Shown: positions 42,515 to 53,965 of the stretch, in pieces
Position numbering within the stretch: position 1 is the stretch's first letter
How the letters are laid out: each line of letters opens with the position of its first letter
Assembly (NCBI GenBank): GCA_020740775.1
Contig: JAHEWK010000006.1
Coordinates: forward strand, 1,674,001 to 1,738,000
DNA from: Ilyonectria destructans
Lineage: Eukaryota; Ascomycota; Sordariomycetes; Hypocreales; Nectriaceae
Length of the DNA: 64,000 nt
Reading direction: 5' to 3'
Program-made: the position numbers and the translations under genes
The notes under the pieces: model-generated
Database searches by the model: none
The model's input: only the letters and a program-made list of their open reading frames with translations
What the model was told of the DNA's origin: nothing

Positions 42515-44420
42515 ATGGATGCTTATTCTATATCCTACACTAGTCCTTCCAGACGCAACTCTTCCAGGATCTACCAGGATCTCAGATCAATTCGCCTGAC
42601 CAGCCTGGTCGATCTGGACCAGGATCAACTCTTGAAGAAATTCGCTACGATGGAGGGGCTTAAGCAGGTACGAAAGACCACCATGGCGCCCCAGTGAATT
42701 TCTTGCCTGAGACCAGCTCTATGGCTAGGTGTAGTGTTGCGGCACATATCTCCTCGTGGCTGATATCCGTTATCCTTCCCCGCCACCAAGATGCGTTTGT
42801 GCTACGTCGCTGACTTGGTTTGGCAGCGAACCAAGGGCGACCTTGGCTCAAAACCACACGTCGCCGTGGTTGGCGCTGGAATGTCTGGCCTGCGATGCGC
42901 AGATATCCTCCTGCAGTATGGCTTCAACGTCACCGTCATTGAGGCCCGGAACCGCGTTGGAGGCCGTATGCATCAAGAGACACTCCCCAATGGGCACCTG
43001 GTAGATCTCGGCCCCAACTGGATTCATGGCACAACAGACAACCCTATGCTGGACCTTGCCAAGCAGACAAACACGGCAGTTGGCAGTTGGGACACCGGGT
43101 CCTACATATTCAATCAAGCTGGCGACCTTTTCAAGATCGAGGAGGGAGAGGGATATGCTACTATGATGTGGGACATCGTCCAAGAAGCCTTCAAGCACTC
43201 AAATAAGTCATGCAAAGACATTCACCATGGCGAGAGTCTGCATGACTTTTTTCTTCGGAAATCTGTCGAAAAGATCCCCGATACCGAGGAGGACTATGAG
43301 AAGAGGCGGAAAATTCTCATGCAGATGTCTGAGCTGTGGGGTGCGTTTGTTGGAAGTCCAGTTTTCTCTCAAAGCCTAAAATTCTTCTGGCTGGAGGAGT
43401 GCATTGAGGGTGGTGAGTAGAAGTTACAATGTGAGCTTTCTGGAGATCGTTGCTAATATTTTGCTAGAAAATTTGTTCTGCGCGGGAACCTACAAGAAAG
43501 TTCTGGATACCATCGCAAAGCCAGTCCTGGAGGGTGCTGAGATCAAGTTCCAGACCAAGGTCGAGAGGATATCCTATCGCATGGATCCCGAAGAGAAGGT
43601 CAAGATTCAGGTGGAGGGTGGACAGACGCTGGAATTCGACGATGTCGTAGTCACAACTCCCCTCGGATGGCTAAAACGAAATCTCGACGCATTTGAGCCT
43701 GCACTTCCGGCTCGCATGACCAAGGCGATCGAATCTATTAGCTACGGTTGCCTGGAGAAGGTATTTCGTGTTGATGTATACTGAATACCACTGTACTAAT
43801 TCACTGTACAGGTATATATCAGCTTCCCAAGGGCGTTCTGGCTTGCACCCGAGGGTGAGGACCGAAAGGTCCAGGGGTTTGTACAATGGTTATCACCCAG
43901 CTATGCTCCTGAATCAAATCCAGAGCAATGGAACCAGGAAGTTGTCGAGCTTGCTAGTCTCTCGCCGGAAACCTCACATCCCACTCTCCTCTTCTATACC
44001 TACGGCGATCAATCGGAGTACCTTACCAGCCAAGTAGCGGGACTAGCGAGTAAAGAGAAGGACGAATTCCTCCTGAAATTCTTCAAGCCCTACTACTCTC
44101 GCCTACCTCACTACTCGGAAAGCGATCCCGACTGCAACCCGACTGGTTGTTTGGCCACAGACTGGCTCCATGACGAGCTTGCGGGGTTCGGCAGCTACAG
44201 CAACTTCCAGGTCGGCCTGGAGAATGGGGACGATGATATCCGGACGATGCGAGAGGGTCTGCCGAATCAAGGCTTGTGGATGGCAGGAGAGCACACGGCG
44301 CCGTTTGTGGGCCTAGGAACTGCCACTGGGGCGTACTGGAGCGGCGAGTCAGTGGGCAGGAGGATAGCCGAGTCTTATGGGCGGACGAAGCAGAGGAGTC
44401 TCGGACTGGAGAATCTTTAA
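42515..44420 (+). CDS. Flavin-containing amine oxidase (polyamine oxidase-like)
   Basis: FAD-dependent oxidase of the monoamine/polyamine oxidase family. Four exons: 42515-42667, 42827-43412, 43468-43760 and 43812-44420, giving 546 residues; introns 159, 55 and 51 nt. The dinucleotide-binding motif GAGMSG (residues 67-72) is followed by IEARNRVGGRMHQE, the FAD-ribose glutamate region and GGR. Further family landmarks are LVDLGPNWIHG, DDVVVTTPLGWLK and, near the end, GLWMAGEHTAPFVGLGTATG with AYWSGESVGRRIAE. The N-terminal 50 residues (MDAYSISYTSPSRRNSSRI) are low in conservation. No peroxisomal SKL ending (it ends GLENL). Polyamines are the most likely substrates, by resemblance only. Confidence 0.9.
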
Positions 44421-45710
44421 AGCAGCCTCGGCTACCAGCCATCAACAAGTTTCCGTCACGGGAGAGGTAGTCGATCTCTTTACATAGAGCCCATGACAGA
44501 TATATTCAGAACAAGGGCCACAAAGCCACAAAGATGAGATACCTGGTTTGAGCCGTCATTGGTAGATGCTTGGCTTGTGGATGTAGATGCTCGCGTGAGC
44601 CGGCGTTTGTGATGGACTAACTTCATTTGGAACTACCCACACGCGGTTCCTGATCGATGTGGAAGCTTGTCTTTCTTGTCTGGCACCTTTTCGGTGAAAG
44701 AAAACACGGGGATGGGACGACAGGGTGTCTTGAAGGGCACACTGCTCTCATCAAACCGCCAAGGTTGCAAGATGGCGAACCGAAGCGGAGGGCATCTCTA
44801 GCTCAACGACTCAGGAAGAGAACAAGGTACCCATGACTCGACCAATAAGGCAGTGGAACTGGCAGGTAACTAACCGCTGGCCCTATGAACCGTGCCCATA
44901 CCCTTGCAACGCAATGCTTTTGTCCGGTACTGTCAAGCGCATGAGGGTGGTGTCGTGCCCATGACGTTTATCAGGGATCCGTTATCGATAGACGGCGCCC
45001 AGTGAGAGCGCGATGTACCGGTCAAATGATGCTAGACGGCCGCCCGCCCTGAAGAGGAAAGACTTGGTGGCCCGCACGTCACCGCAGCCGCTAAATCACC
45101 ATGCGCGGACCCCTGGAGACGAGTCACGAGCCTATGCTTATAGCGGTCCTAGTGCTGGGCCCCCAGCGCATCACCCGCCGCTTGGGCAGCCTAGAACGTC
45201 CGCTGAGTCCCCCAAAGCCCCCTCGTCCACGGGCTCCACGGGCGCTCCACTTGGACCGCGTTACGCCGCCTCAGCCATCCATGCCGTACTGGCCGGTGAC
45301 CCGACCCTTTGGGAACCTCGACAACCTTTGGAACCTTGACTTCCATCAAACAAACAACTTTATATTCGGTCCTGAGCTGTCGCAGCCACAGCCGCTTTAT
45401 ACTGCTCTCTTCCCGCCACTTCTCCCATACCCTATTAGCCCTCGAACCCTTTCAACCAGCCTGCCTGGACCGTCCATGGCCTTCCGTTCCCTCTAATCAT
45501 GCCCTACGGCCCCGCATCTGGCCGGGGGTCTACTGATAGCACGCCGACGCCGGCTCTGCCTAGAGGTTAACACCGTCGACTACAAACAACTCGAGCCGCT
45601 GACCGTCTCTTCTTTCATCTCCCGTCTCCCTCATCTTCACCCTCGGCTGCGAGGGCAGCCATCGCCACCGCCTCTCCCTCCGCCCTGAGACCCTCGACTC
45701 CGCCGGCACC
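44421..45710. other. Intergenic region, ATG2 promoter
   Basis: 1.3 kb with no supported gene; the plus frames 45013-45496 are unlike any protein I know. The last 200 bp is the pyrimidine-rich ATG2 leader. Confidence 0.5.
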
Positions 45711-48700
45711 ATGGCCATGTTCTTCCAGTCGTTCCAGAGCTCCTCTATGCCCAAGAGGCTGCTCCGGTATGCCTTGTCTAGGCTGGAGCTCCTCGACGCT
45801 GAGGCGCTCGACATGGAGAACCTGGACCTTGCGCTGGGCAGGAATACGGTGTTCGAGTTTCGCGATGTTGGGATCAAGCTCAAGGTAGGCAGCCACCGGG
45901 CCCGACGATATGTTGATAACGCTGACACCTAGCGCAGAAGCTCGAGAAGCTGCTTCAGCTCCCGGCCACGTTTAGGCTCCAAAAGGCCAAAGTCCTTCTC
46001 CTCCGAGTCACCGTCCCGATGGACTTTTACACGAGCCCCATAACCGTCGAGATCGATGGCGTTGATATCGCCCTACAAGTTCTGGGAGCTGGGCCCAAGT
46101 CGAGTCGCACGCCCGGGACTAAGACGCCCGAAGATACCGCTGTCGTACCCAATACAGTTGACCTTGCACAATCTTTCCTCGAGACACAACCATCATCGGA
46201 ACGCCGGAAGCTCGAAGATGCCCTGGCCGCTGAGACCCAGGACCTCGGTGCCTCGGTCACTATGAGCGACGATGGAAGCGAGGAGGAGTCATCGCTGGGA
46301 ACGGGCCAGCCGCTTTCGCTGCCCGCCTTCCTGGCAGATTTCCTACAAGGCATAGTCGACCGCATGCAGGTCAGGATAAAGGGCATCACCTTCCAGCTGG
46401 ATGTTGAAGTGCCTGTCGAACCGAACTCGCCAACCACCGAACTAGTGTCGTTTCAGATCGCTCTCGAAGACATCGATGTTGAGGGCGTCACTGCTCACTC
46501 ACAAGAACAGGATGGATCACCCACCATCGTGCACAAAGAAGGCAAGCGTCACATATCACTGTCTAATGTTCGGGCATACCTCATCTCTGAAGCGAACGTC
46601 TTTTCCGCGCTGGCGCGATCTCCATCTATGACATCTCCTTCCGCCGCCTCCTCTCCAGTCATGACGCGCAATCCTCCCTCCCGTCAGGCTACTACTCTAT
46701 TGCAAGATAGCTTCCATGACGAACCTATGGCGTCATCACAAGAGAGCTTTAGGGATGATAACCCTGACGATGCTTCCGAACCCGATTACCCCCTTGGCGA
46801 TAGCGAGGAGGCGCTCGCCATCCCTTATGAGTTTTCCGACGCTGCAGATGACGAGTTCGACGATAACCCAGCCACTCCTAGAGCCTCTATGTACCATGAC
46901 TTTAACCACCCGGCTCTTGAGGACTCCATTGAGGATATTGAGGAATCGCTCGATGACCCTATCGATGAGCCTATGTTCCACTCAACGATGGGTCCCACTG
47001 ACCACACTTCATACTCGGCGGCATTTGAGGAGGAGAGAGAGAGGCCGCAATGGGCAAGCATCGAACAAGAAGCCAGATCGGCTCCGTCACTGGATTTTCC
47101 ATACCGTCCAGCTTACACCGACGCATTGAGGCCGCCCTCACCCGATCAACCTCTGGGCCGCTCTACCTCATCCAAAGGTAGCTTTGGGCTTGACTCGACT
47201 GGGGATCTCGCCGAGTCTCATGTGTACACGCATGAAGAAGCCGAGAGCATGTACATGAGCGCATTTTCTCAGAACGACCCCCAAGCCTCTGCGGCTTTGT
47301 CTCCTGCTGCGTCACAGCATACTCTCCCACCGCCCGATTCAATTGCAGAGCTGGCAAGGTCAGCGACAGAAGAAGTCAACCCAATTCTGGACGAAGTCAA
47401 ATCAATTCCGGAGGAAGTGAAACCAACTCTGGAGAAGTCAATTCCGGAGGAAGTCAAGCCAACGATGGAGGGAGTGCAGCCCTCGCCAGAGGAAGTGAAA
47501 TCGACCACGGATGAAGTGATCTCAACTACCGAGGAGGCGAAGCCAGAAGCAGAAGTGGAGCAACAGAAAGAAGAAGACTTGGTCCCTGTGGCCGAACCCC
47601 AGACACCTCGACCAGTTATGCCTGGTGGTTGGGAAGATGACGCGGATGACTCCCCTCCGCAGAATCCTATCGATTCATCAATTTCAACGGATAGCTCACC
47701 TCACACTCCTGGGAAGACGGATCCGCAAGCTGAAGCTTCGGACAGCGACTCATCTTCACCTGCCTTCTCTAGGGCCTGTATTGCTGATCTGGACCCGGAG
47801 CGCCCACACACGCCAGTGAAACAACAGGACGATGTGCCTACACCAAAGGGCCCAACACGACTCGTCAAGGAGATCTTCAATCTTAAGACGATATCAATCT
47901 ACGTACCATCTCAACATCAACACATTCATGTCCCTACTGCATCAGCCGAGTCGGTAGCCCAGCTGTCCCAATCTCTTGGACGATCAGTGTACCCCCAGGC
48001 ACCAGGTGCATTTTCAATTCATGGGGCCGCACCTACACTGCCACAGAGCCCTCCAGCGTCGAGTGCAGGTGTCGATGACACGCTTGAGGTAGCCCTTTCT
48101 CCCATCAGCATCAATTTCGACACTTCTCTTGGTTTCCTGCTTGCGATGGTCGTCGGCAAGTTGCTTGAAGCTGTCAAGGACAACAAACCACCTGCCACCT
48201 CACAAGATAGCAAGCAACAGGAACCAGCAAAGAAGGCCCCGAATGTCCAAATCACACTTGAGGAGATCAAACTCAACTTTCTCAACAGGCTAGGTGGAGT
48301 TTCAGATACACCCGAGCGTTACTTGGACCCAACGGCATTTATTTTCGATGAGGAGGTGCTCTTGAGCACAACCCTTCAGAATCTAACCATATCGATGTCT
48401 CCTACCGAAATTACGTCAAGGAGGACAAGTCGAGATCAGTCAACGTCCCAACCGGCCACTTTAACCAAGATAGACGTGCAAAAATTCCGCTTTGGCTATG
48501 CGGACGACGATATTGTATCTTTCGACAGTGGCAGGCCAATGAGTACGTCAGTCAGGGACACCTTCCTATCTTCCGGTACAGACATTGGTGTCAAGATTGT
48601 TCAGTCGGGCGATAACATCAAAACCGATATCGAAACGCTACCCCTTGTAGTCCAGGTCGACTTGCAGCGACTAGATGAGACGTTCAGCTGGTTTGGCGGA

Positions 48701-51700
48701 TTAAGCAGCTTCCTGAACATGAGCACTTCCATCGCATCGAGTCCTTCGCCCACGCCGAAGCCAGCAGTAGCACCTCAGCAGAAGCCTCGAGGTGTCCGCT
48801 TTGATACACCAATTGACCCCAGTGACAAGTCTGCCGCTTCAGAAAACAAGGTAAACCTCAGGATTGGAGGTGCCTTGGTGGAGCTTGTTGGAAGGGACTG
48901 CAGTGTTGCGGCTGAATCAACCGCTATCAAATTGGTCAGTCGAGAGGAGGGGATTGGTATGGCTTGCAGCGTGATGCGAGTTTCCGGGCCATTCTTAAAG
49001 AACTCTCAAGCCGATCCCGCGATCAGCACCGAGATCAGCGGCGTTCGAATGGACTTCTTAATGGCGCCTCAAGATAAAGACCTAGAGAGGCTTCTCGAAC
49101 TCATTATCCCAACTAAGGTCAAGTTCGATCACGGAAATGATGAAATCATGGTAGACACACTCTTGCGTCAGAGAAGGAAGGGTTCTGTTTTGAGGGCCTC
49201 GGTTGATGCGGTCAATGTTCGTGTTCAGAATATGGCCCAGCTCTCGGTTCTTCCAAATCTCGGGGAAGAAATCGCAAAGCTCTCGACAGTCGCCAAATAC
49301 CTACCTGAGGATGATAGACCAGGGCTCTTGACCCTGGGGAAAATCCAGAAGGTGGGAGTGAGTCTAGATTTTGGAGGCAAGCTTGGACATTTGGGCGCCG
49401 AAATCAGCGACTTCAACGTTGGGCACATCTCGATGCCGTCTCTTGTTGCCATTGCGATCCATGGTATTTCTGTCAAGCGAAATAAATCCGAGGAATTGGT
49501 GGGCAGTTCGACATACGCCTTCCCAGAGATCTCATCCCGAGGACCTGTCATCATGGCTAGAATGATTGGAGACGAGATTGAGCCTGTCATCAAGTTGAAG
49601 ATGCAGGATCTGAACATCGAGTACCGAGTTCACACTATCATGGATCTGTTGGACCTGGGCGAAGACGCAACTCCGCAAGATTTCGAAGCTAGCCTCGCTG
49701 CATCCGTCGCAAGCCTCGGAGATCAAGCGCACCATGCTCTAGCAAGACAGCCGAGTTCCCCTGGATCTGAGAAGACGAAGGCTGGGAAGCCAATGACTTT
49801 GGATGTCGGCTTCCGAGATTGTTTGCTTGGCTTGAATCCCTTGGGACAGCCTTCGAAGATGGTCATTGCACTAACCGATGCGCACCTTGTGGCTGTGCTC
49901 CCCAAGGATGTCGACACCAATGCGGTTCTGAACATCAACAAGGCCTCCATTCTTCTCATCGATGATGTTTCCCAGCTTACGGAGGATGATTTGCCCATCA
50001 CCCAACGACCTCGCGCATCCTCCTCGACCTCTCGGCAAGTGGCAAACATGTGCGCACGGGGCTATGTGGACATCTGCTACATCTCTTCTGCGAAGGCAGT
50101 TGTGGATATCACAGCTGGTGAAGATGGAGAGAAACGGGTCAACGTCGAACTCAGGGACGATCTTCTAGTCTTAGAAACCTGCGCAGATTCTACACAGACG
50201 CTCATCTCGCTAGCCAACGCTCTGAAACCACCAACGCCGCCCAGCAAGGAGAACAAGTACCGAACCAACGTGATCCCTGTTCAGGATCTCCTCGCTTCCA
50301 TTTCTGCCGAGGCCTTCGGAAAGCCGGAAGGAGAGTATGATTTCGATCAAGACTTTGCTGGTGCCCAAGAACTAGCGGGTAGTGGTTCAGATATCGACTT
50401 CGCCACCGACAGTCCATTGCAGGTCGAGTCACAATTCTATGAGGATGAACCAGTTACAGAGGAACTTTTCGATGCCACGAGCAGCTCGCTTCTGTCCCAT
50501 GGAACGACGATGAAAGATACCAATGAGGGTGTTTTACTGACTGGTTTTGATCCTTCGTCAACAAGCCAGAGCCAAGACTCGGACGACATAGATGACCTGG
50601 TCATTCATGAAGACTACTATGACCGCGACTCCTCGAAGGACGGCAAAGCCAAGGTGTGGAACTCGAACAAGAATACTTACGACAGAGCACCTGCGGATCT
50701 TGTAAATCGCAGCCCCTTGAGTGTGTCTGTTCGGGATGTCCACGTCATTTGGAATCTCTTCGATGGCTATGACTGGTCGCATACTCGAGATGTAATTACC
50801 AAGGCTGTCCAGGATGTGGAAACCAAGGCATACGAGCGCCAAGCACGATCTGGTCAGGCTCATGTGTATGAAGAGGAACTAGAGGACGAAGAGGCCATTG
50901 GGGACTTCCTCTTCAACTCTATCTACATCGGCATCCCAGCAAACCGTGATCCCCAAGAACTATCCCGGGCGATTAACGAGGGCCTCAATGACAATGCAAC
51001 CGAGACTGAATCCGTCGCAACCACGGCATTTACGGCAACGACGAACCGAACCGTACGCTCCCGACAGTCGAGGTCAAAACGACTCAGGCTCAAGCGCAGC
51101 AAGCACCATAAAATCACATTTGAACTCCAGGGAGTGAATGTGGATTTGATTGCATTCCCGCCTGATTCTGGAGAAACTATGAGCAGCATCGATGTGAGGG
51201 TGAACAACTTGGACGTTTTTGACCACGTCCCAACCTCGACCTGGAAGAAGTTTGCAACATACGACCAGGATATGGGAGAACGCGAGATGGGCACCAGCAT
51301 GGTTCATCTTGAGCTTCTGAACGTCAAGCCACAACCAAGTCTCGAGGCGTCTGAGATTGTTCTACGGGCGACTCTGCTACCTTTGAGACTGCACGTTGAT
51401 CAGGATGCTCTGGATTTCATCACTCGGTTCTTTGAGTTCAAAGACGACAATGTGCCTGTTCACTCCTCTCCAAGCGACGTACCATTCCTCCAACGTGCCG
51501 AAGTCAACGATGTGCCCGTTAAGCTCGACTTCAAGCCAAAACGGGTGGATTATGCGGGTCTTCGCTCCGGACACACGACCGAGTTCATGAACTTTATTGT
51601 GTTGGAGGAATCTCGGCTGGTCCTGAGGCACGTCATCATCTACGGTGTTTCTGGCTTTGACCGGCTCGGCAAGACGCTGAATGACATCTGGACGCCAGAA

Positions 51701-52371
51701 GTTAAGGCCAACCAGCTTCCCGGTGTTCTAGCCGGCTTAGCCCCAGTACGCTCGATCGTCAATGTCAGCAGCGGCTTTAAAGATTTGGTTGAGATTCCGC
51801 TCCGTGAATACAAGAAAGACGGCCGGGTGATCCGCAGCATTTCAAAGGGCGCCGCAGCCTTCGCACGCACGACTGGCACCGAGATTGTCAAACTAGGTGC
51901 CAAGCTCGCCGTCGGAACCCAGTATGCCCTGCAGGGAGCCGAGGGCATGCTCTCCGAGCAACAACAGCCTGAGGGCTCGTGGGAGGATGACGACCTCGAC
52001 CCGGAAGACAAGAAGCAAATATCGCTGTACGCCGACCAACCCACGGGTGTTATCTCCGGTATTCGAGGCGGGTACCGCTCCCTAACCCGGGATGTGAACT
52101 TGGCTCGCGATGCCATCATCGCCGTGCCAGGAGAAGTCATGGGGAGCCAGTCAGCCGGTGGAGCAGCCAGGGCAGTGTTGAGGCGTGCGCCAACCATCAT
52201 CTTCAGACCGGCCGTTGGTGTCACCAAGGCCATTGGGCAGACCCTAATGGGAGCAACGAATTCCATCGACCCTAACAATCGGCGGAGGATTGAGGAGGTA
52301 AGCATTGATTGTTCTTCGATTTTGCACTTGACCCTTTACTCACAACTTGACAGAAATACAAGAAACACTAA
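45711..52371 (+). CDS. ATG2: Autophagy-related lipid transfer protein Atg2
   Basis: Bridge-like lipid transfer protein of the chorein/VPS13 superfamily; with Atg18 and Atg9 it channels phospholipid from the ER to the growing isolation membrane. Three exons: 45711-45884, 45938-52297 and 52354-52371, giving 2183 residues; introns 53 and 56 nt. The N terminus ([42 protein letters not shown]) is the chorein-type entry. The C-terminal ATG2_CAD/ATG_C region includes [50 protein letters not shown] and [19 protein letters not shown]. The last exon encodes only KYKKH and the stop. About residues 530-600 hold a degenerate EEVK repeat. Long Ser/Asp-rich loops interrupt the groove, as in other fungal Atg2. 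An alternative downstream Met (13, MPKR) is possible. Confidence 0.95.
47370..47560 (+). repeat. Degenerate EEVK-type repeat inside ATG2
   Basis: Units such as [22 protein letters not shown] and [13 protein letters not shown] follow each other for about 60 residues, with related nucleotide sequence (tcaattccggaggaagt twice). It lies in a disordered loop and looks like a recent lineage-specific expansion. Confidence 0.8.
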
Positions 52372-52944
52372 ACGCAATGACGAGATCCAAGAGGATCTCA
52401 CTCACGACAATCCTTTTTCAAGAGGATGGATGCTTTCCACGACACGAACATACAACGGAGCACCAGCGTTACGGCTTACACATACAATTTCCGTCTCTAT
52501 TGGCTGGATCTTTTTCTTACACGTCCATTTTCTTGCACAGATAGCGGGTTTGGGTTGGGGCATCCGTTGCTTTAAGAATACAGTCACGCATCCATCCATA
52601 ATAGATTGGCGAAAATGCAACGCCTCCTGATTACGCTATGTACATGCAGAGGCCTTGGAGAATGTATGTACGGGGTGTTTATTCTAGTCAGGAGTTGGAT
52701 TTCAGGGGCAGAACGTGGCTATATTGAAGGTCGGAATTTTCAGCGTTTCTTATTGTCAGAGGCACTTGGCAGGCAGATGTTTGTTTGCATAGATGATACC
52801 TACCAGAATGATACCAATATTATGCGCGGCGTCTCGCAAAGTAAAGTCGCCTATGCCTCCAATCTTCTCGTGTACGCTCATCTGCCGTGACCTTGTTCTC
52901 GTCAACACCAACGCCTCGCTGCCCCCTTACAAAGAGTTACTGCT
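52372..52944. other. Convergent 3' intergenic region, ATG2 / glycosyltransferase
   Basis: 573 bp holding both 3' UTRs. The ATG2 frame appears to run on to 52630 only if its last intron is read through. No gene seen. Confidence 0.6.
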
Positions 52945-53965
52945 TCAGTATCGGTCGTTGATTCCCTTTTCCGTTTCCTGCGCCTTTCTCTCCCGGTTTG
53001 CATCAATCCACCACTTGTGCGACTCCTCCGTGCCGGTCCACTCCCCCTTGTCGTCTATCTCGTCCCAAGGCTTCGGGCTCAAGATGTAGTGGATATTCTT
53101 GACCTGGTCGTCGCGCCAGATAGGATCGTGTACGCCCTTCCAACGCAGCGTCTTCAGCGCATTGTAGATGTAGGGCAGAGGCACCCAGCGGCCGCGGTAC
53201 AGGTCGGACAGCAGCGACTGGTCGGCGAAGTCCATGTTGGCGGCATCGGCCTCCATGTGGGCGACGATCTGGTTGTACAGCTCCGCCGACGGGTTGACGA
53301 CCTGCAAGCCGCCGTTCATGAAGCCCAGCGGCCCGACTGAAGGGTCGATACCCTCGGTCTGCGCAGCGTCGGGCGTCGCGTGCTGGAAAGTGAAGGCGCA
53401 GTTGGCCGGCACCCAGTCCTTGGGATAGTGCGGCTTCTTGAGCGGGTTGCACACGCAAGCGTGGCCGGCGGCGAAGACACGGGTGCTCTTCTCGCGGGAG
53501 CCCGTCTCGCTGAGGGTCGGCGGGTCGAGATCGAGGTCCATCAGCTCGTCCATGTTGCGCAGCACGAGCATGTCGGAGTCGAGCTGGACGACGCGCGAGT
53601 ACTCGGTCAGCGAGAAGGGCGTGAGCTTGCTCCAGCAGTCGTAGAAGCGCGGGTCGTTGGAGTAGTCGCGGCCCTTAGTGGGCAGCAGGTAGGGGATGTG
53701 CTGCGTGGCGATGCCGCGGGCGCGCAGGGCGGCGTGGCCTTCTTCGGGGAACGTGTCAGTGTAGAGGGCGACGAGCGGGTAGCGTGAGTTGACGCGCTGG
53801 AGGGAGTGGTGCAGCGTGAGGAGGCCGGAGAGATAGTCGAGGTTGGTGATGAGGGTTGTCCAGACTGCGGAGTGGATTAGCCAGATGCTATCGGACAAGC
53901 GTTGAGGAGTGTTGGTTACCCTTGTCTGAGTCGACGGCGCGTTTCCTCGTTTCTAATGCTGCCAT
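52945..53965 (-). CDS. Glycosyltransferase family 8 (glycogenin/galactinol-synthase-like)
   Basis: Retaining GT8-type sugar transferase. Exons complement(53920-53965) and complement(52945-53864), 55-nt intron, 321 residues. The true start lies in the 46-nt first exon (MAALETRKRAVDSDK), which joins to VWTTLITNLDYLSGLL; the ATG at 53898 is inside the intron. The metal-binding DxD motif is DSD (residues 111-113, in VVQLDSDMLV). GFMNGGLQVVNPSAELY and FADQSLLSDLYRGRWVPLPYIYN are typical of the family. No signal peptide or membrane helix, so cytosolic, as for glycogenin. It lacks the long glycogenin C terminus. Donor and acceptor are unknown. Confidence 0.9.
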
